Shown here piece after piece: positions 37,901 through 48,878 of a stretch of 64,000 nucleotides of DNA (positions are counted from its first letter, which is position 1; each line of letters starts with the position of its first letter). A program made the position numbers and the translations under genes. The notes under the pieces were generated by a model. That model made no database searches and was not told where the DNA came from. It saw nothing but the letters and a program-made list of their open reading frames with translations. Source of the DNA: Polychytrium aggregatum (Eukaryota > Chytridiomycota > Chytridiomycetes > Polychytriales); the NCBI RefSeq assembly GCF_025602895.1, contig NW_026516208.1:930001-994000 (forward strand), in the 5' to 3' direction.

Positions 37901-37935
37901 GGGCACGTTCGTCGTAGTGGCTGCTCTCTTGACAT
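34910..37935 (-). CDS. ZSWIM2-like E3 ubiquitin ligase
   Basis: The domain order matches ZSWIM2. The N-terminus (MSREQPLRRTCPP, GPMAFILREAEAEKKYKVGL) carries the SWIM zinc finger CTCADFVSEQELCVHIV. Then comes LWVMIKVFHVPKDSEAIYQR with REISQVLRG. A first RING is CPICQEEFDD with CKTSCGNNVHIKCMKIM and VDVVKCP. A ZZ-type finger follows (CRGCGLLPIVGN, CQNCKEYYLCQKCFTGGSHR), and a second RING is CEICYDKWRRGDLKRILPCG with CDFHRPC and CPRCHRP. A long basic, Pro/Ser-rich tail runs to the stop at 34910. About nine exons. In mammals ZSWIM2 is a testis-enriched E3 ligase. The start at 37935 gives the expected N-terminal length. The tail beyond the second RING is poorly conserved. Confidence 0.85.
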
Positions 37936-38548
37936 TATGAGGTCGTGGTCGTGAGGGATACTTGGGAAGCAAGACGAGAGCGACGGCTCTGCAGACGGAT
38001 GCGAGCGGGTCGGGAAGGCGGTCGCTCGCCAGTGGCGGAAGCGTGATTGGCAGGATGAACAGTCGCATACCCCGGCCATTCAGTCAAACGGGACAGTCAC
38101 TTTCTGGCATCAGCGAAACAAGTCTGATGAACTTCCGTAGGCTCCAGTGGGCAAGCCATGCGATTGTTTCCCGTCCTGGTTGGCAATCTCTCTGTGATGC
38201 ATTCACTCGACGCTCTGGACAGCTCCATGGTGTATCGATATCAAGATCCTCGAGCACCCCTGAGATATGTTGAACTCGTTCACCGAGCACACCTGAACGT
38301 CTCTGGTGGTGGATGAATTGCTCATAGCACTTGGCGAACCTGAGTCTCCGTGGGCTGGATGCATATCTCTTCCCTTGCTTCCAAGAGGCGTCACACTACC
38401 GGCACCCCTCCGCGGTCCCGGAGTATGCTCGATCCATGCCCATAGCTACTGTAGGAAAGTATATATGTATCCGGCAAGTACAACGGCAGTAGACCGAGGC
38501 ACTGGCCAGGGCTGGCGCTTGGTAATCGACGATGATCCCAATTTGGAC
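37936..38548. other. Intergenic, contains dispersed repeat copy 2
   Basis: This lies between the ZSWIM2-like start and the IBA57 stop, both on the minus strand. No gene is recognised. Confidence 0.4.
38269..38391 (+). repeat. Dispersed repeat, copy 2
   Basis: This is the partner of 34684-34804, roughly 70% identical by eye. The two copies are direct repeats lying on either side of the ZSWIM2-like gene. Confidence 0.75.
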
Positions 38549-40408
38549 TCACGACTGCTCGCCTATGGGCGCTGGCCACCATTCAGGCACATATGCCTTG
38601 AGCTTCAAGCCGTTCTCACACACGAGCTCCTGGCCATCTTTCAGAGCCCCAACGTGGTCGAGTCGGAGCAGAGCCAGGCCCACGTTGTGAATGCCAGAGC
38701 AAAACTTGCCGACGCTTGTGCCGCCGCTGCTGGCTTTCCGTCGCGTGGGCTTGGATTCCGAGTCGCCAACAAGCACAATGTCGGACCCCGTGGTAGGCAG
38801 CGGCACATTGAACTCGGTGTCGATACTCTGTTGGTCCGGTGCGCTGGTGATTCGTATAAGCAGATGCATATGAGCACATGGATAACGAAGACCAAGGACA
38901 ATACGTATGGGAACTCAGTTCGATGTGGATGCATCACAGAGCGGCACAGCAGATACCAGGCCGGGGACGCAAATACGGGACGGCAGCTCACCTCTCCGTG
39001 TCGGTATAGAGCTGCACTGGCACGATTCGCTTGCGCGTGACACCGGTGTGGTAGGTACGGATGGTGAGCTCCTGGCCGAGATAGCATCCCTTTCGGAAGT
39101 CGACTCCGTGCATGTAGTCAAAGTTGGACTCCAAGGGAAGCGAGGCAGCGTGAAAAAAGTCGTCTGGTCCTTCGGGGATGCCGGCCAACAGTCGACGGAT
39201 CTTGTACTCCTCAGGAGCGACCTGGATAAAGTTGGGGGGCAGGGGTGCTGGTGGTGTTTCGTAGAGTAGCGGTGTAAGCCACGGAGCTGCGACGACAGAT
39301 TGGCGATGCAGTTTGGATGACTGCGCGGTCGGAGCCTCCGTGAATCCATGGGTTGTCGCTCCGGGCGATATGGATGTGTGCACATCAGCATTGGCGCATG
39401 GATGTGTGCACATCGGCACATGCTGTACTTACGAACAGCATCGCCCTTCATCAGGAAGCGCACTCCAAACTCGGGATGCCGACAGTCCTTCAGGCCATTG
39501 TCCACAAAGCTATTCTTGGCCAGCACCGAGCCTGCGGGAGTGCTGCTGCCGCTCTTGGGCACAAACGTCCCGCCCCAGAGCTGCTTGCTCTGCGGGCCCC
39601 ATGCCTGCCACACCCGCCAGTCCGACTGCGGGGTGATTTTGGCTTTGGTGCGCAGAAGAAACCGCTTGAGATGGGCGTGCAGCCCCGGCAGGCTGGCCTC
39701 GGCCGATTCGACCAGGAAGGCTGGATGTGGGAATGTCTGGTTGACGTTCTTTGGATAGATGAAGGCATCGAATAGCACTCGTCCCTGGAACCGATGTGCG
39801 TGTTGCGGCAGAGGATATATATACACATCAGCATCCAGTTTCCAGTTGCAGGTGAGGGCGGGGGGGAGGAAAGCGAACCGGAAAGGTCGCTCTGCCCTGG
39901 AAAACTGCAAAGGACGTTCATGGCGAACCAGGGCTGCTCGCTCGATGCCGCCGTACCTGCGGAGACAAGAACGCAGCCAGCACGCCGTCGCCGCCCCGTT
40001 CGATGTTGAGCATCTGGTTGGTTGTCAGGCCTTGCAGGAACTTGATGGCCTCGGGCCCTTCTATCTCGAGACACGCTCGGTTGTCCAAACGCACATATTC
40101 GTTCCTGGCATTCGAAGATCGCAGATACTCCTGCGCGTTCGTTTTGGTGGCATAGCTGCGACCCAGGGTATCCTGCGCTATGCTCTGGCCTGCGAATCGG
40201 CCCGTGTATCGACCTGAGAATAATATGCAATAGTGAGACGGATTGCGTCGGCGGCGGCGACTGGTGCGCTACAGTGGCGAGGCCTGGTCGGAGAGGTAGA
40301 GATTGTCGGCAAACGAGCCACCCTGCCTGGCCAGCGAAACGACACTCGGGATGAACAGGCAAGCCCACCACGAGCCACAGCACATCGTCGGAAGGGCTGC
40401 ATCCTCAT
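38549..40408 (-). CDS. IBA57: IBA57, mitochondrial Fe-S cluster assembly factor
   Basis: Exons show [19 protein letters not shown], then [19 protein letters not shown] (folate-binding GcvT-like start), [16 protein letters not shown], a long exon to [20 protein letters not shown] and [12 protein letters not shown]. The exon [20 protein letters not shown] leads to [20 protein letters not shown], which holds the hallmark KGCYxGQE motif. The C-terminal exon ends [23 protein letters not shown]57 works with ISCA1/ISCA2 in the matrix to mature 4Fe-4S proteins. The first exon is uncertain. An Arg-rich frame starting [16 protein letters not shown] at 40408 could be the import presequence, but its splice to the next exon was not resolved. 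Confidence 0.88.
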
Positions 40409-40693
40409 GACACTTGGCATTCTTTCTTTGCTGTCGACTGCTGGGTTGGGGCGTGATGGTCTTGGCTGCCGCGGCTTGGATCGATGCAAGATCGATGCGA
40501 GATCGTTGTTGGTCCGTTGCCGGATCGCTGCGAGATCGACGCCATTCCAAATCCGGGCGGACAGGTGCTGCGCAGCATGGCGCCGGCGGGTTGGCCCGCC
40601 CTCCCGGCGTCGACCAAGACAGATAGCCAGCGCCCTCTCGCCCGTCCTCCGCCAAGCTATCCGGCAGACCTTGCAGCTGAGATTAACGACGAT

Positions 40694-43600
40694 ATGCTGT
40701 CACGGAAGCCCTTCCCAAGCGAGGCGTGTGCGCTCGACAGCCTCGGGTTCGGCAACGAGCTTCATGTGGGTGTCGTCGTGTCTGTGGTTCCGCGTGCAAA
40801 CCTTCATGTTGCCATCGAGAGCCCTCACCTCACCTCATCCCCATGTCCGCTGTTCACACCAGGATCTCAAGGTCGCCGACATATATCAGGTGAGGGTGAC
40901 CGCACAACCCCAAAGGCAGAGTCCGTGCTGCATTATGCTGTCCAGCGTCGCATCCAACGATGAGCCAATGCCATGCTCGGCTCGATGGCATTCTGGCTCG
41001 CTCCCACGCTGGCCCAGCATCCTTCTGCATCTCGCAGCGCCTCCGATCCACTTCAACTCCTCATCGCTCACTCATCGCGCTCATTCATGCCGCCGGATAC
41101 AACCACACGATCGACGTGCTGCAGTACGAAAGCATCCAGTTCCTCGGCGACTTGCGAGACTTTCTCAAGGAGCGCGCCGACCTCGAGAAGGAGTACTCGC
41201 GTAAACTCGAGGTCCTGAGCCGGAAATTCCTTGCCCGTCGCGAGAGACGCAAGGCCGCTCTGGGGCAGTTTCTGGCTCAGTTCCAGGCGGTCCCTGGCAG
41301 CCAGCTCAAGGGATTGCACAGGATCAACTACCCGGTGACTGAATCCTGTCTCGACTGGATACAAAATAGGTAGGACACCTGCTGAGGGAGATTCAACTTG
41401 CACGGTGGTGATGGTGATGGTGATGGTGATGGTGATGGTGATGGTGATGGTGATGGTGATGGTGATGGTGATGGTGATGGTGACGCTGATGGTGATGGTG
41501 ATAGGGACCACAGCGCAGGCGACTGCATAATGGACATGTACACGTCGGCGTACTAAATAACCGTGTCTGCAAATTTGGGCGGTACATAGCTCGGCTCACA
41601 GGTGCTGGTCAGATATTCTCAAAGAAACCGAGAGCGTCGCCCGCAACCACTCGGACTATTCAGATTCGTTGAACGTGCGGGTGGTCGAAAGGATCAAGAC
41701 GATCCGGCTCCGCCACGAAGAGTCCAGGAAGAAGGTGAGGCGTGTGTGCGGTGTGTGCGGTGTGTGCGGTGTGTGCGGTGTGTGCGACACTATCGTCCGG
41801 TCTCACCTCTTTCTGGCTTCGTTTCGTATCATATCGTATCGCTAAGGCTTACTTGGTTGTCGGAGTTGGATATATGCAACAATAGACGGTGCGCTGATCA
41901 TACCTTCGCCTCCTTCTCTCCCCCACCAACCACTGACCGCCACCAACTGACCACCACCAACCACTGACCACCACCGATCAATAATAACAACAACAACAAA
42001 CTTTCTAGAACCTCACCTTCTGCCAGCGCCTTGTGGCTGAGCGCGATAAAATCTATGACGAAACGGCCCAAGCCAAGCACAAGTACGACGTCACTTGTGA
42101 TCTCGTCGACACGGCAAAGTCAAAGCACGACCGGGCCATTGACGAGCGAACGCGGGAGAAGCACAAGCTTACCTACCACCAGGAGATCCTCGATATGTAC
42201 AACAACAAGGTCTATATCCTTCCTTCTCTCCTTTCCCATTCTCCCCTCCCTTTCGGATTCACGCCTCTTTCCAACCCGCGTCGATGGCTGTGTCCTGGCA
42301 AATGAACATTGGCATTGGGTCGCATGTGAGACGCATCGAAGGGAGATGTGCACGCTGACAAACACACAATGAATGCATTTGTTCTACCTTGATATCACTT
42401 GATCTACCTTGATATCACATGGTCTACCTTGATATCACTTGGCGTGGCTGATCGTGGTCCTGCTTTCCATCCCGGCCCCCCCCCTGCCCAACAGAACCTC
42501 TACATCTTATCGCTCGACGTTGCCAAGGCTGTCCAAGATAGCTATTACAACAAAACCGTCCCGGCGATTGTCAAGGTGTGTGTGTGTCGATTCTGCCCAG
42601 AACTCAGGCAGCCGGATCATATCTCTGTGCCGATTCTGGTCTGCCTCGAGATTCATGTTTGGCTAGGGATCAGCTCCAGTGCCCGGCACTCGTGTTTTTG
42701 AATGCATTGCAGACTCGATGTGTATGATCATATCGCTGTGTCGTTTCACGTCTGCAGGGGTGTACTGCCTCAACAGCCACGGTCCGGCGCACATCCATAC
42801 TCTGCGTCTCATCGGTGCCGGCTGCCGTCTTCCGGTTGCTCTGCTAACCACTCACTCCCAACACGCCGCTCGTCCAGATGGCAATGGATAGCGGATCCTC
42901 AGCGATTCTCGAGCTGCACGGCGCTCTGGACGACTATGTCGACTTGTCCCTGCAGCGCGATCAATATTCCCAGGCCTCCATAGACAAAATCAAGCAGACA
43001 ATCGCCAGTTTGGACGGCTCGGGTGATGCCGACGCTTTCCTGGCGAAAGCGAGGGCTGGGTTCAAGGATGCACCGACGCCGCACGAGTTTGCGTTCCAGT
43101 CGAGCGGCTTGTGGAAAGAAACGGTATGTGGTCGATGCAGGAACAGAAGTTGAGAAGGAGGAGGAGGAGGAGGAGGGGGGGAAAGGGCATCGACGACGGC
43201 ACTCGCTGACCCTCCCAGCTGTATGCCATTTTCCGATCGGGTGGTTGCTGTTGCTGCTGCTGCTGCGGCTGTTGCTGTTCCAGGGCGAGATGTCCACCGA
43301 CGACTTTTCGCGCATTTTCTTGACCAACAAGCTCGAGAAGATTCGCGATGCTTTGGACCTTGTCTCGAAAGACATCGAGGCCAAGCACAAGGCGATCGAG
43401 GGTCTTCAGAAGCTCTATGATACCTACACCGCCAACCCGCGCCAGGGTGATCCGTACAAGGCACGAGAGGTAGGTGTCGCTGGGACCACTTTGGCGGTCT
43501 GGTCCCTCATCTGTGCTGTTGTTGCTGTTACTGTTGTGAAGGATCTGTGGCGCCGTAGTTGCGGTGCGACTGTTTTAGGCTGCTGCGTGCACGGTTGTGG

Positions 43601-45632
43601 CCGGAGGGAGGAGAGAGGAGTCGACTCTGTCTGGGAAGATGGGGGGGGAAACTGGATCACCCGGCTGCCCGATGATATGTCTGGCACAGGAGCGGCACAG
43701 GGCTCATGGAAGCTCACACCATCCATCTGCACAACGGGACGTTCCAGGGCATTGACGAACTCGAGAAAGAAATCCTGTTGCTGACTTGGACCGAGATTCG
43801 GTACCAGACACTGTGCGCAAAAGTCACAGGCACCATTGGAGGTAATGCAAACATCCACAGTGACCAGGATCCTGAAACGGAGGAGAGGAGAGAAAGAGAG
43901 ACGAAGAGCGACAGGGTGATGGCAGCTTGAGGGAGCCAAGGGAAAGATATGAATGACTGACACACATGGCGTGCGCAGAAAAATCGGATCGAGACAGGTC
44001 GCATTCATTCAAATGCGTGTCCTGCACCATTCCAACGACATGCGACTATTGCAGACACACCATCTGGGGCGTCAAGGCCGCAGTGACTTGCACAGGTACG
44101 TCCCAGCTCTGGCATGATATGGGCGTTGCCGAGAGACCGACAGTGTCCTTGTGAGCGTGTGGTGCTAACTGCTCATCACAATTCATCATCACGGCAACGG
44201 CAACGGCATTTTCAGTCTGGTGAGTCGCCAAGGGCAAGAAAGGGCGGTGTGTCTGTTATAGGGACGAAACAATGTCCAAGACCGGAACTTTGTCGATGAG
44301 TCCGAGGGCATCGTTTGTGCTGATGCGTTGGATAGAAACAGTGTTCCGGTGACCACATGAGTGTTCGGCTGTCGAGATGGGCGACACTTGAGCTGTCCTC
44401 GCTGATGCTGATGCCGCGATCTGTAACGATGCCCCATCGACAGCAACTACAATGCGCATATCAAGTGCGAGCTCAAGGTCCCTCTCCGCTGCACCGGAGT
44501 GAAAATCAAGGCCCAGCGCTCCGCTTCCAACCCCAGCATCACCCGTCGCGAGAGCACACCGAAGATTCCAGAGAAAGCTTTACGCCGAACAGGTAGGAAT
44601 GAGCTCACGGTACTGTCCGTCAGCAAGAGGTATTTCGCTCCGTATGTGTTGGGGGACTCACAGCAGACTAAACAAGCCGGGATTGGCATCTTTGGCAGAC
44701 ACACCAACCACGGACGCATCCAAGGTGCCTCTGCAAGCCATTGTGCTCTACTCGTACACTCCCTGCAATCTCTCTGGCGGGGAGATTGAGGTGCTCGAGG
44801 GCGAGTCCTTGACGGTCTTGCAGCCCGGTCAGTATGGCTTTCGGAACTGCTGGGTTGCATATGGCTCTTGTAGCTGCCAGCGTTGCTGCGGCAGCGGGAG
44901 CTTCTTTACAAAGCCCAGACCATGTTTGTCGAGAGGCAGTCACATCCCAAGCTGAAACTTCCTGACCATTGATGTCCTGCGACAACCAATGTCCTTTGCC
45001 AATAGACGATGGCAGCGGATGGGCCCTTGTCTCGAGCGCCACCAAGACAGGACTGGTCCCAACATCGTACATCAAGGTGATTCCGAGAGGAACGCCGTTG
45101 CCGCTGCACATACCGGCCAACGTATCTCTGTCGGCACAGACCCTGGGCTGCGACGAGGCCATGGCAAAGACCGATGTTCCCGTCGACCCAAAGCCTGCCG
45201 AGAATGTGCCGCTGGAACAACATCGCAGCGAAAGCCAAGCCGTGAGTTGCTGGCTATGCAAACGCATTCGTGTGAGGGGCTCATGAGGGAGGCCATTGCT
45301 GATATTTGAAACCTGGTCCCTGCAGACGGTGCTGTACGAGTACATCAAACAGAGCGATGACGAGATCACGGTCCTGGTCGGCCAAATGGTCAAGGTTCTG
45401 GACTCAGGTGCGTGCGAATGCAGGGCGGAGCGAGTGAGATGCGAAACGATGCCACCTTCTGTTTGAGACTCGGAGAATGATTTCTGACGCAACTCTGGGG
45501 GCACCTTCCGTCTTTTGGCCCGGACTGCTGATGGGTAATCCAGATGACGGCTCTGGTTGGGCCCGTGTGTCCGATGGAAGTCAAGCTGGGCTGGTCCCAT
45601 CGACGTATTTGCAAAAGCGCGAGGGCATATGA
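40694..45632 (+). CDS. BZZ1: BZZ1-like F-BAR / C1 / double SH3 protein
   Basis: At least fourteen exons. The F-BAR domain runs from FGNELH through DLKVADIYQ, YNHTIDVLQYESIQFLGDLR, DFLKERADLEKEYSRKLEVL, KETESVARNHSDYSDSLNVR and NLTFCQRLVAERDKIYDETA to TDDFSRIFLTNKLEKIRDAL. A C1 zinc finger follows (HSFKCVSCTIPTTCDYC, then YNAHIKCELKVPLRC). Two SH3 domains close the protein: AIVLYSYTPCNLSGGEIEVL with GLVPTSYIKVI, and VLYEYIKQSDDEITVLVG with GLVPSTYLQKREGI. The stop is at 45630-45632. Bzz1 bends membranes and recruits WASP/actin machinery at endocytic sites. The junction after DIYQ (40890-41095) and some small exons near 43.7-44.1 kb are unresolved. Introns are minisatellite-rich. Confidence 0.9.
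41404..41504. repeat. 6-bp microsatellite in a BZZ1 intron
   Basis: About 13 near-perfect copies of ggtgat are followed by a few imperfect ones, inside a BZZ1 intron about 35 bp after the 5' splice site. Confidence 0.95.
42388..42447. repeat. 20-bp tandem repeat in a BZZ1 intron
   Basis: Three copies of a 20-bp unit resembling tctaccttgatatcacttga. Confidence 0.85.
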
Positions 45633-45909
45633 TGGAGCCGAGCGAGGAGCAGCATCCCCAGAGAACTCGTTCGATGCGATGGGCTGGACGGGGTGTCGTG
45701 CGCGCACTCATGGGCGTATTGCAGAGATGTGCTTCCAGTTGAATGATGCCCATGAACCAACGACCGGCGCTGGGCAATGATTGTCCGAGGGGACAGATGC
45801 GCCCCCCCTCCTCTCACAGTCGAGGAAGTCTGGAGCATTGGGTATGATCGATTCCAAAAACCAAAAATGCGCTATATTCAAATGGGTGCGATTGTGTGCG
45901 GGGGTGAGT

Positions 45910-46956
45910 CTAGGATGCTTGAACAAAACAGTTGTGCGAAATTTCTCTATTGATCATGGTATGCGCCATCTGAACCTTTCCGGCTTCGGTGGTGTCGGCA
46001 GAATTGAGAGTATGGTATCCAGGCGGGGCCGCAGGGTCGCTGAAATAGGACTCGATTTTTGATTGGCTTTGCACTGTCAAGACCCAAGCCAGCGCCGCCA
46101 ACTGCCAGAGCAAAAGTCATGGGGATCTCATTAGCGAAGTGCAAGTGGCTGTGGAACGCTGAGACCAACCGAGCGGGCGGATGGTAGAGGATCGTGCTCG
46201 CCGGAAGGAGATGTGGACCGAGGAGGCGGAACCGATCGAGGCGAGACAAACAAGAGCCGCTGCAACATACGTTGACGAAGAACATGTATATCAGCGCCAT
46301 CGGGTTGAACTCGTGGTCTGACGTCGGGACCTTGTGTGAGTGGAAGTAGCTGATGGTCCTGAGCAGAAAGTAGATTCCGTACATGCCTTTGGAGGACAGA
46401 TCAAGAGAGAAACGAGATCAGAGGGTGCCGAGACAAGAAATGGACCATCGGACGAAGAGTGCGGAGAGCACGGACAAGAAAGGCGAGCTATGATCGGGCA
46501 TGGGAGAGTAAGCGACGCGGCCGGTGGCTCCAGAACTCACCACTGACAGAGGACATATAGATGGCGAGGGGCTGTGTTATGGAGCAGCCCCATCGCAGCT
46601 TGAAGATCGACACAAAAACGAGCACAGCAAGAGCCGCCAAATGTAACCGGAGGAACGGTAGCGAAATGTAGTGCAGTCCGCGGGCGGACTCGAGCGAGAG
46701 ATCAAAGTAGACAGCGGTGACGGGGTTGACGATGGTGAGGGCGTAGCAGCCAAAGAGAATCCACATGAACGACGGGTCTGCAGGCAAAGCAGCCGGAGGC
46801 GAGAGCGGGTCAGAAGCGAGGCGTGAGCAAGCGGGTAAAGGTGGACAATACCACCGGACACGGACGGGAGAGTGATGCCGACATACCACGTCGCTCGGGC
46901 GCTGGGGCCGGGGTTTGCGCTTCAATAGCAGACGGATCCATAGTGGCTGGGTCCAT
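45910..46956 (-). CDS. Small multi-pass membrane protein, unknown function
   Basis: Four exons join in phase. MDPATMDPSAIEAQTPAPAP joins through CGTG|gtatgt...ctgcag|ACCC to DPSFMWILFGCYALTIVNPV. Next are FLRLHLAALAVLVFVSIFKL and ITQPLAIYMSSVSG, then GMYGIYFLLRTISYFHSH with NPMALIYMFFVN, and finally LAALAWVLTVQSQSKIESYF to the stop at 45910. About five hydrophobic helices are visible in roughly 200 residues, with a cytosol-like Pro/Ala N-terminus. I do not recognise the family. Consistent splice phase across four exons and the membrane pattern support a real gene. It converges with BZZ1 (277 bp between stops). Confidence 0.72.
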
Positions 46957-48572
46957 AGAGAGAGAGAGCGACGGCGCTGGAATGGTATCGGATGAGAGGG
47001 ACGCGGGAGTGCTGGAACAGGATGCACGACGGGACGATGGATGCGGAAGATGGATGGATGGCGGCGGAACGAATATAAAAGCAGTAAGGGCGGCGCACGT
47101 GGGGGCGAGCAGGGCGACATGGGAGGCCAAATCGGGCATTGTGAGAACGTGGACGGGGACACATGCCCGACAGGCGCGGCGACGAAGCACGGCAATGGGC
47201 ACAGAAACAGCAGCGGCTGTGACAGAGCAGTTGGACGGACGGGATGGGGCGATTGGGCGAATGGCGGTGGGCGAGCCAACAGGACCACGGCCAGACATGC
47301 AGCCAACAGCGCCTCGGCCGATGCGCCACCAAAAATGCGGCGACTTGAGATGGCGAGCGCAGGCCATGGCGACCCACGCCGCGAAGCATGCGCCGGCGGC
47401 AGGCGGGCCGCACGATGGAGAGCGGCCAACGAGCACGATGGGGGTGGTGCCGGGGACGGCGATGCGGGCAGGTTGGGCAGGAAAGCCGAGGCACAGCGCG
47501 GCATATCGGCGGAGAGTTGGATTGCGGTGGGAGAGTTGGAAGGCGAGCAGCGACTCAGAATGACAGCAGAAGGCTGTGCAGCCAGAAAGAATAAGAGCGG
47601 ATCGAGGGAGAATCGCTGGGGACTAAGAGGCAGTATCGTGCAAGGCGAATGGCAGGAGGAGACGAATTGATACATGAGATAGCGATACGAATACCAAGCT
47701 TGGTGGTCTCGCGCAATTAAACGATAATCCAATCAACGCGATCCATGGCGAGTGCGACTGAAGCGACGATGCACTCTCGAAACAGGCCGGATGCTCAGGA
47801 TCCGGTTGATGAAACCAAATGATGTTCCCTCGCCGCATGGAGCCAAATGATGTTCCCTCACTGCATGGATCAACACCGAGAGCATCTCAGTCATGAAGCA
47901 CCATCATGCAAAGCAATTCACACACCACAGCACAACACAGCAAAACACACCACACCACAACACACACCACAGCACCTCCCGCCATGCACCCCCACGGCGA
48001 CTCGATGGCGGGTTGTTGGGGGTCTGGCCCAACAACCAACACCAGGGTCGTTGGTCTCAGGGACCGGATCCACAAAGCCAGCCCGCCGCTGTGCTTCTGT
48101 CGCCCGTTTGGCACTCCGTCTCAAGCAGGCAGGCGATGCCGACAGTGCCCGGAAATCGACAGTCGCAAGTCGACAACAGAGCATTGCCAAGGATGCAGCC
48201 ACTGTTGATAATACCACACACCACAGATCGCAGATCACAGATCACACACCACAGATCACAGCCATCGAGGCTCCACCGCAGCACCCTGGCCAGGGACCAA
48301 GCTGTCCACCACCACCTGATGCCTCGAGCCACCTCATTGTCCCTCGTGAGTTGGCTCGCTGGTGGCCGCTCGATGGTGGCCGCTCAATGCCAACTCTCGG
48401 CGTCATGCGTCTTTGTTGTTGTTGATGTTGTTGTTGGTGGCTGGCTCCCGCCGACTCTGGACCATCGATGCGGAGCATGTCGGCGATCGTCCCGAGACAA
48501 CTGCTGTGACTGCTGCGATTGATGCGGTTGATGCGGTTGGTGCGGTCGGTGCGGACTGGCACTCGGCTGCAG
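46957..48572. other. Long intergenic region, low complexity
   Basis: No gene is recognised although long frames exist on both strands (for example plus 46823-47563, minus 46488-47732). These are rich in Arg/Gly/Ala or Pro/Ser and look compositional. CA-rich sequence fills about 47905-47985, and cacagatcaca-type repeats lie at 48225-48265. A gatgcggtt repeat is at about 48520-48560. Confidence 0.4.
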
Positions 48573-48580
48573 CTATAAAA
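48573..48580 (+). promoter_or_regulatory. TATA box candidate
   Basis: The sequence ctataaaa lies 300 bp before the ATG of the cysteine-rich secreted gene. If used, it gives a long leader containing the repeats described next. Confidence 0.5.
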
Positions 48581-48599
48581 CCCTTGCAGCGACCTCGGA

Positions 48600-48862
48600 C
48601 TCGGCATCCTGCAACCTGCTCGACATCCCACAATCTGCTCGGCATCCTGCAACCTGCTCGACATCCCGCAATCTGCTCGACATCCCGCAATCTGCTCGAC
48701 ATCCCATTTGACCCACCCAACGCTACCTGCTGGACGCTACCCACCTGACACTACCCGACTGGCCCTGTCCGATCCCACGATCTCACATCTCACATCTCAC
48801 ATCCCGTATCCCGCATCCCGCATCTCACATCCCGCATCCCATATCTCACATTCCGCCCTCAT
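48600..48862 (+). repeat. Leader repeats (ctgctcgacatcccgcaat and catcccgcat)
   Basis: From 48604 to about 48710 a 20-22 bp unit like ctgctcgacatcccgcaat recurs about five times. From 48780 to 48855 short cacatctcacatcccgc units recur. Both are pyrimidine-rich on the plus strand and lie between the TATA candidate and the ATG. Confidence 0.8.
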
Positions 48863-48878
48863 CCAGTCTCGCGGAATC

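Noticed and set aside
46488-47732. 414-residue minus-strand frame rich in Pro/Ser/Leu
   Set aside because: It runs through the supported exon and intron of the small membrane protein in the same orientation, so only the part around 46.55-46.78 kb is exon. The upstream part has no family resemblance.
47905-48265. Possible CRISPR-like or regulatory array of CA-rich repeats
   Set aside because: The units are irregular low-complexity sequence without spacers, in a eukaryotic context.
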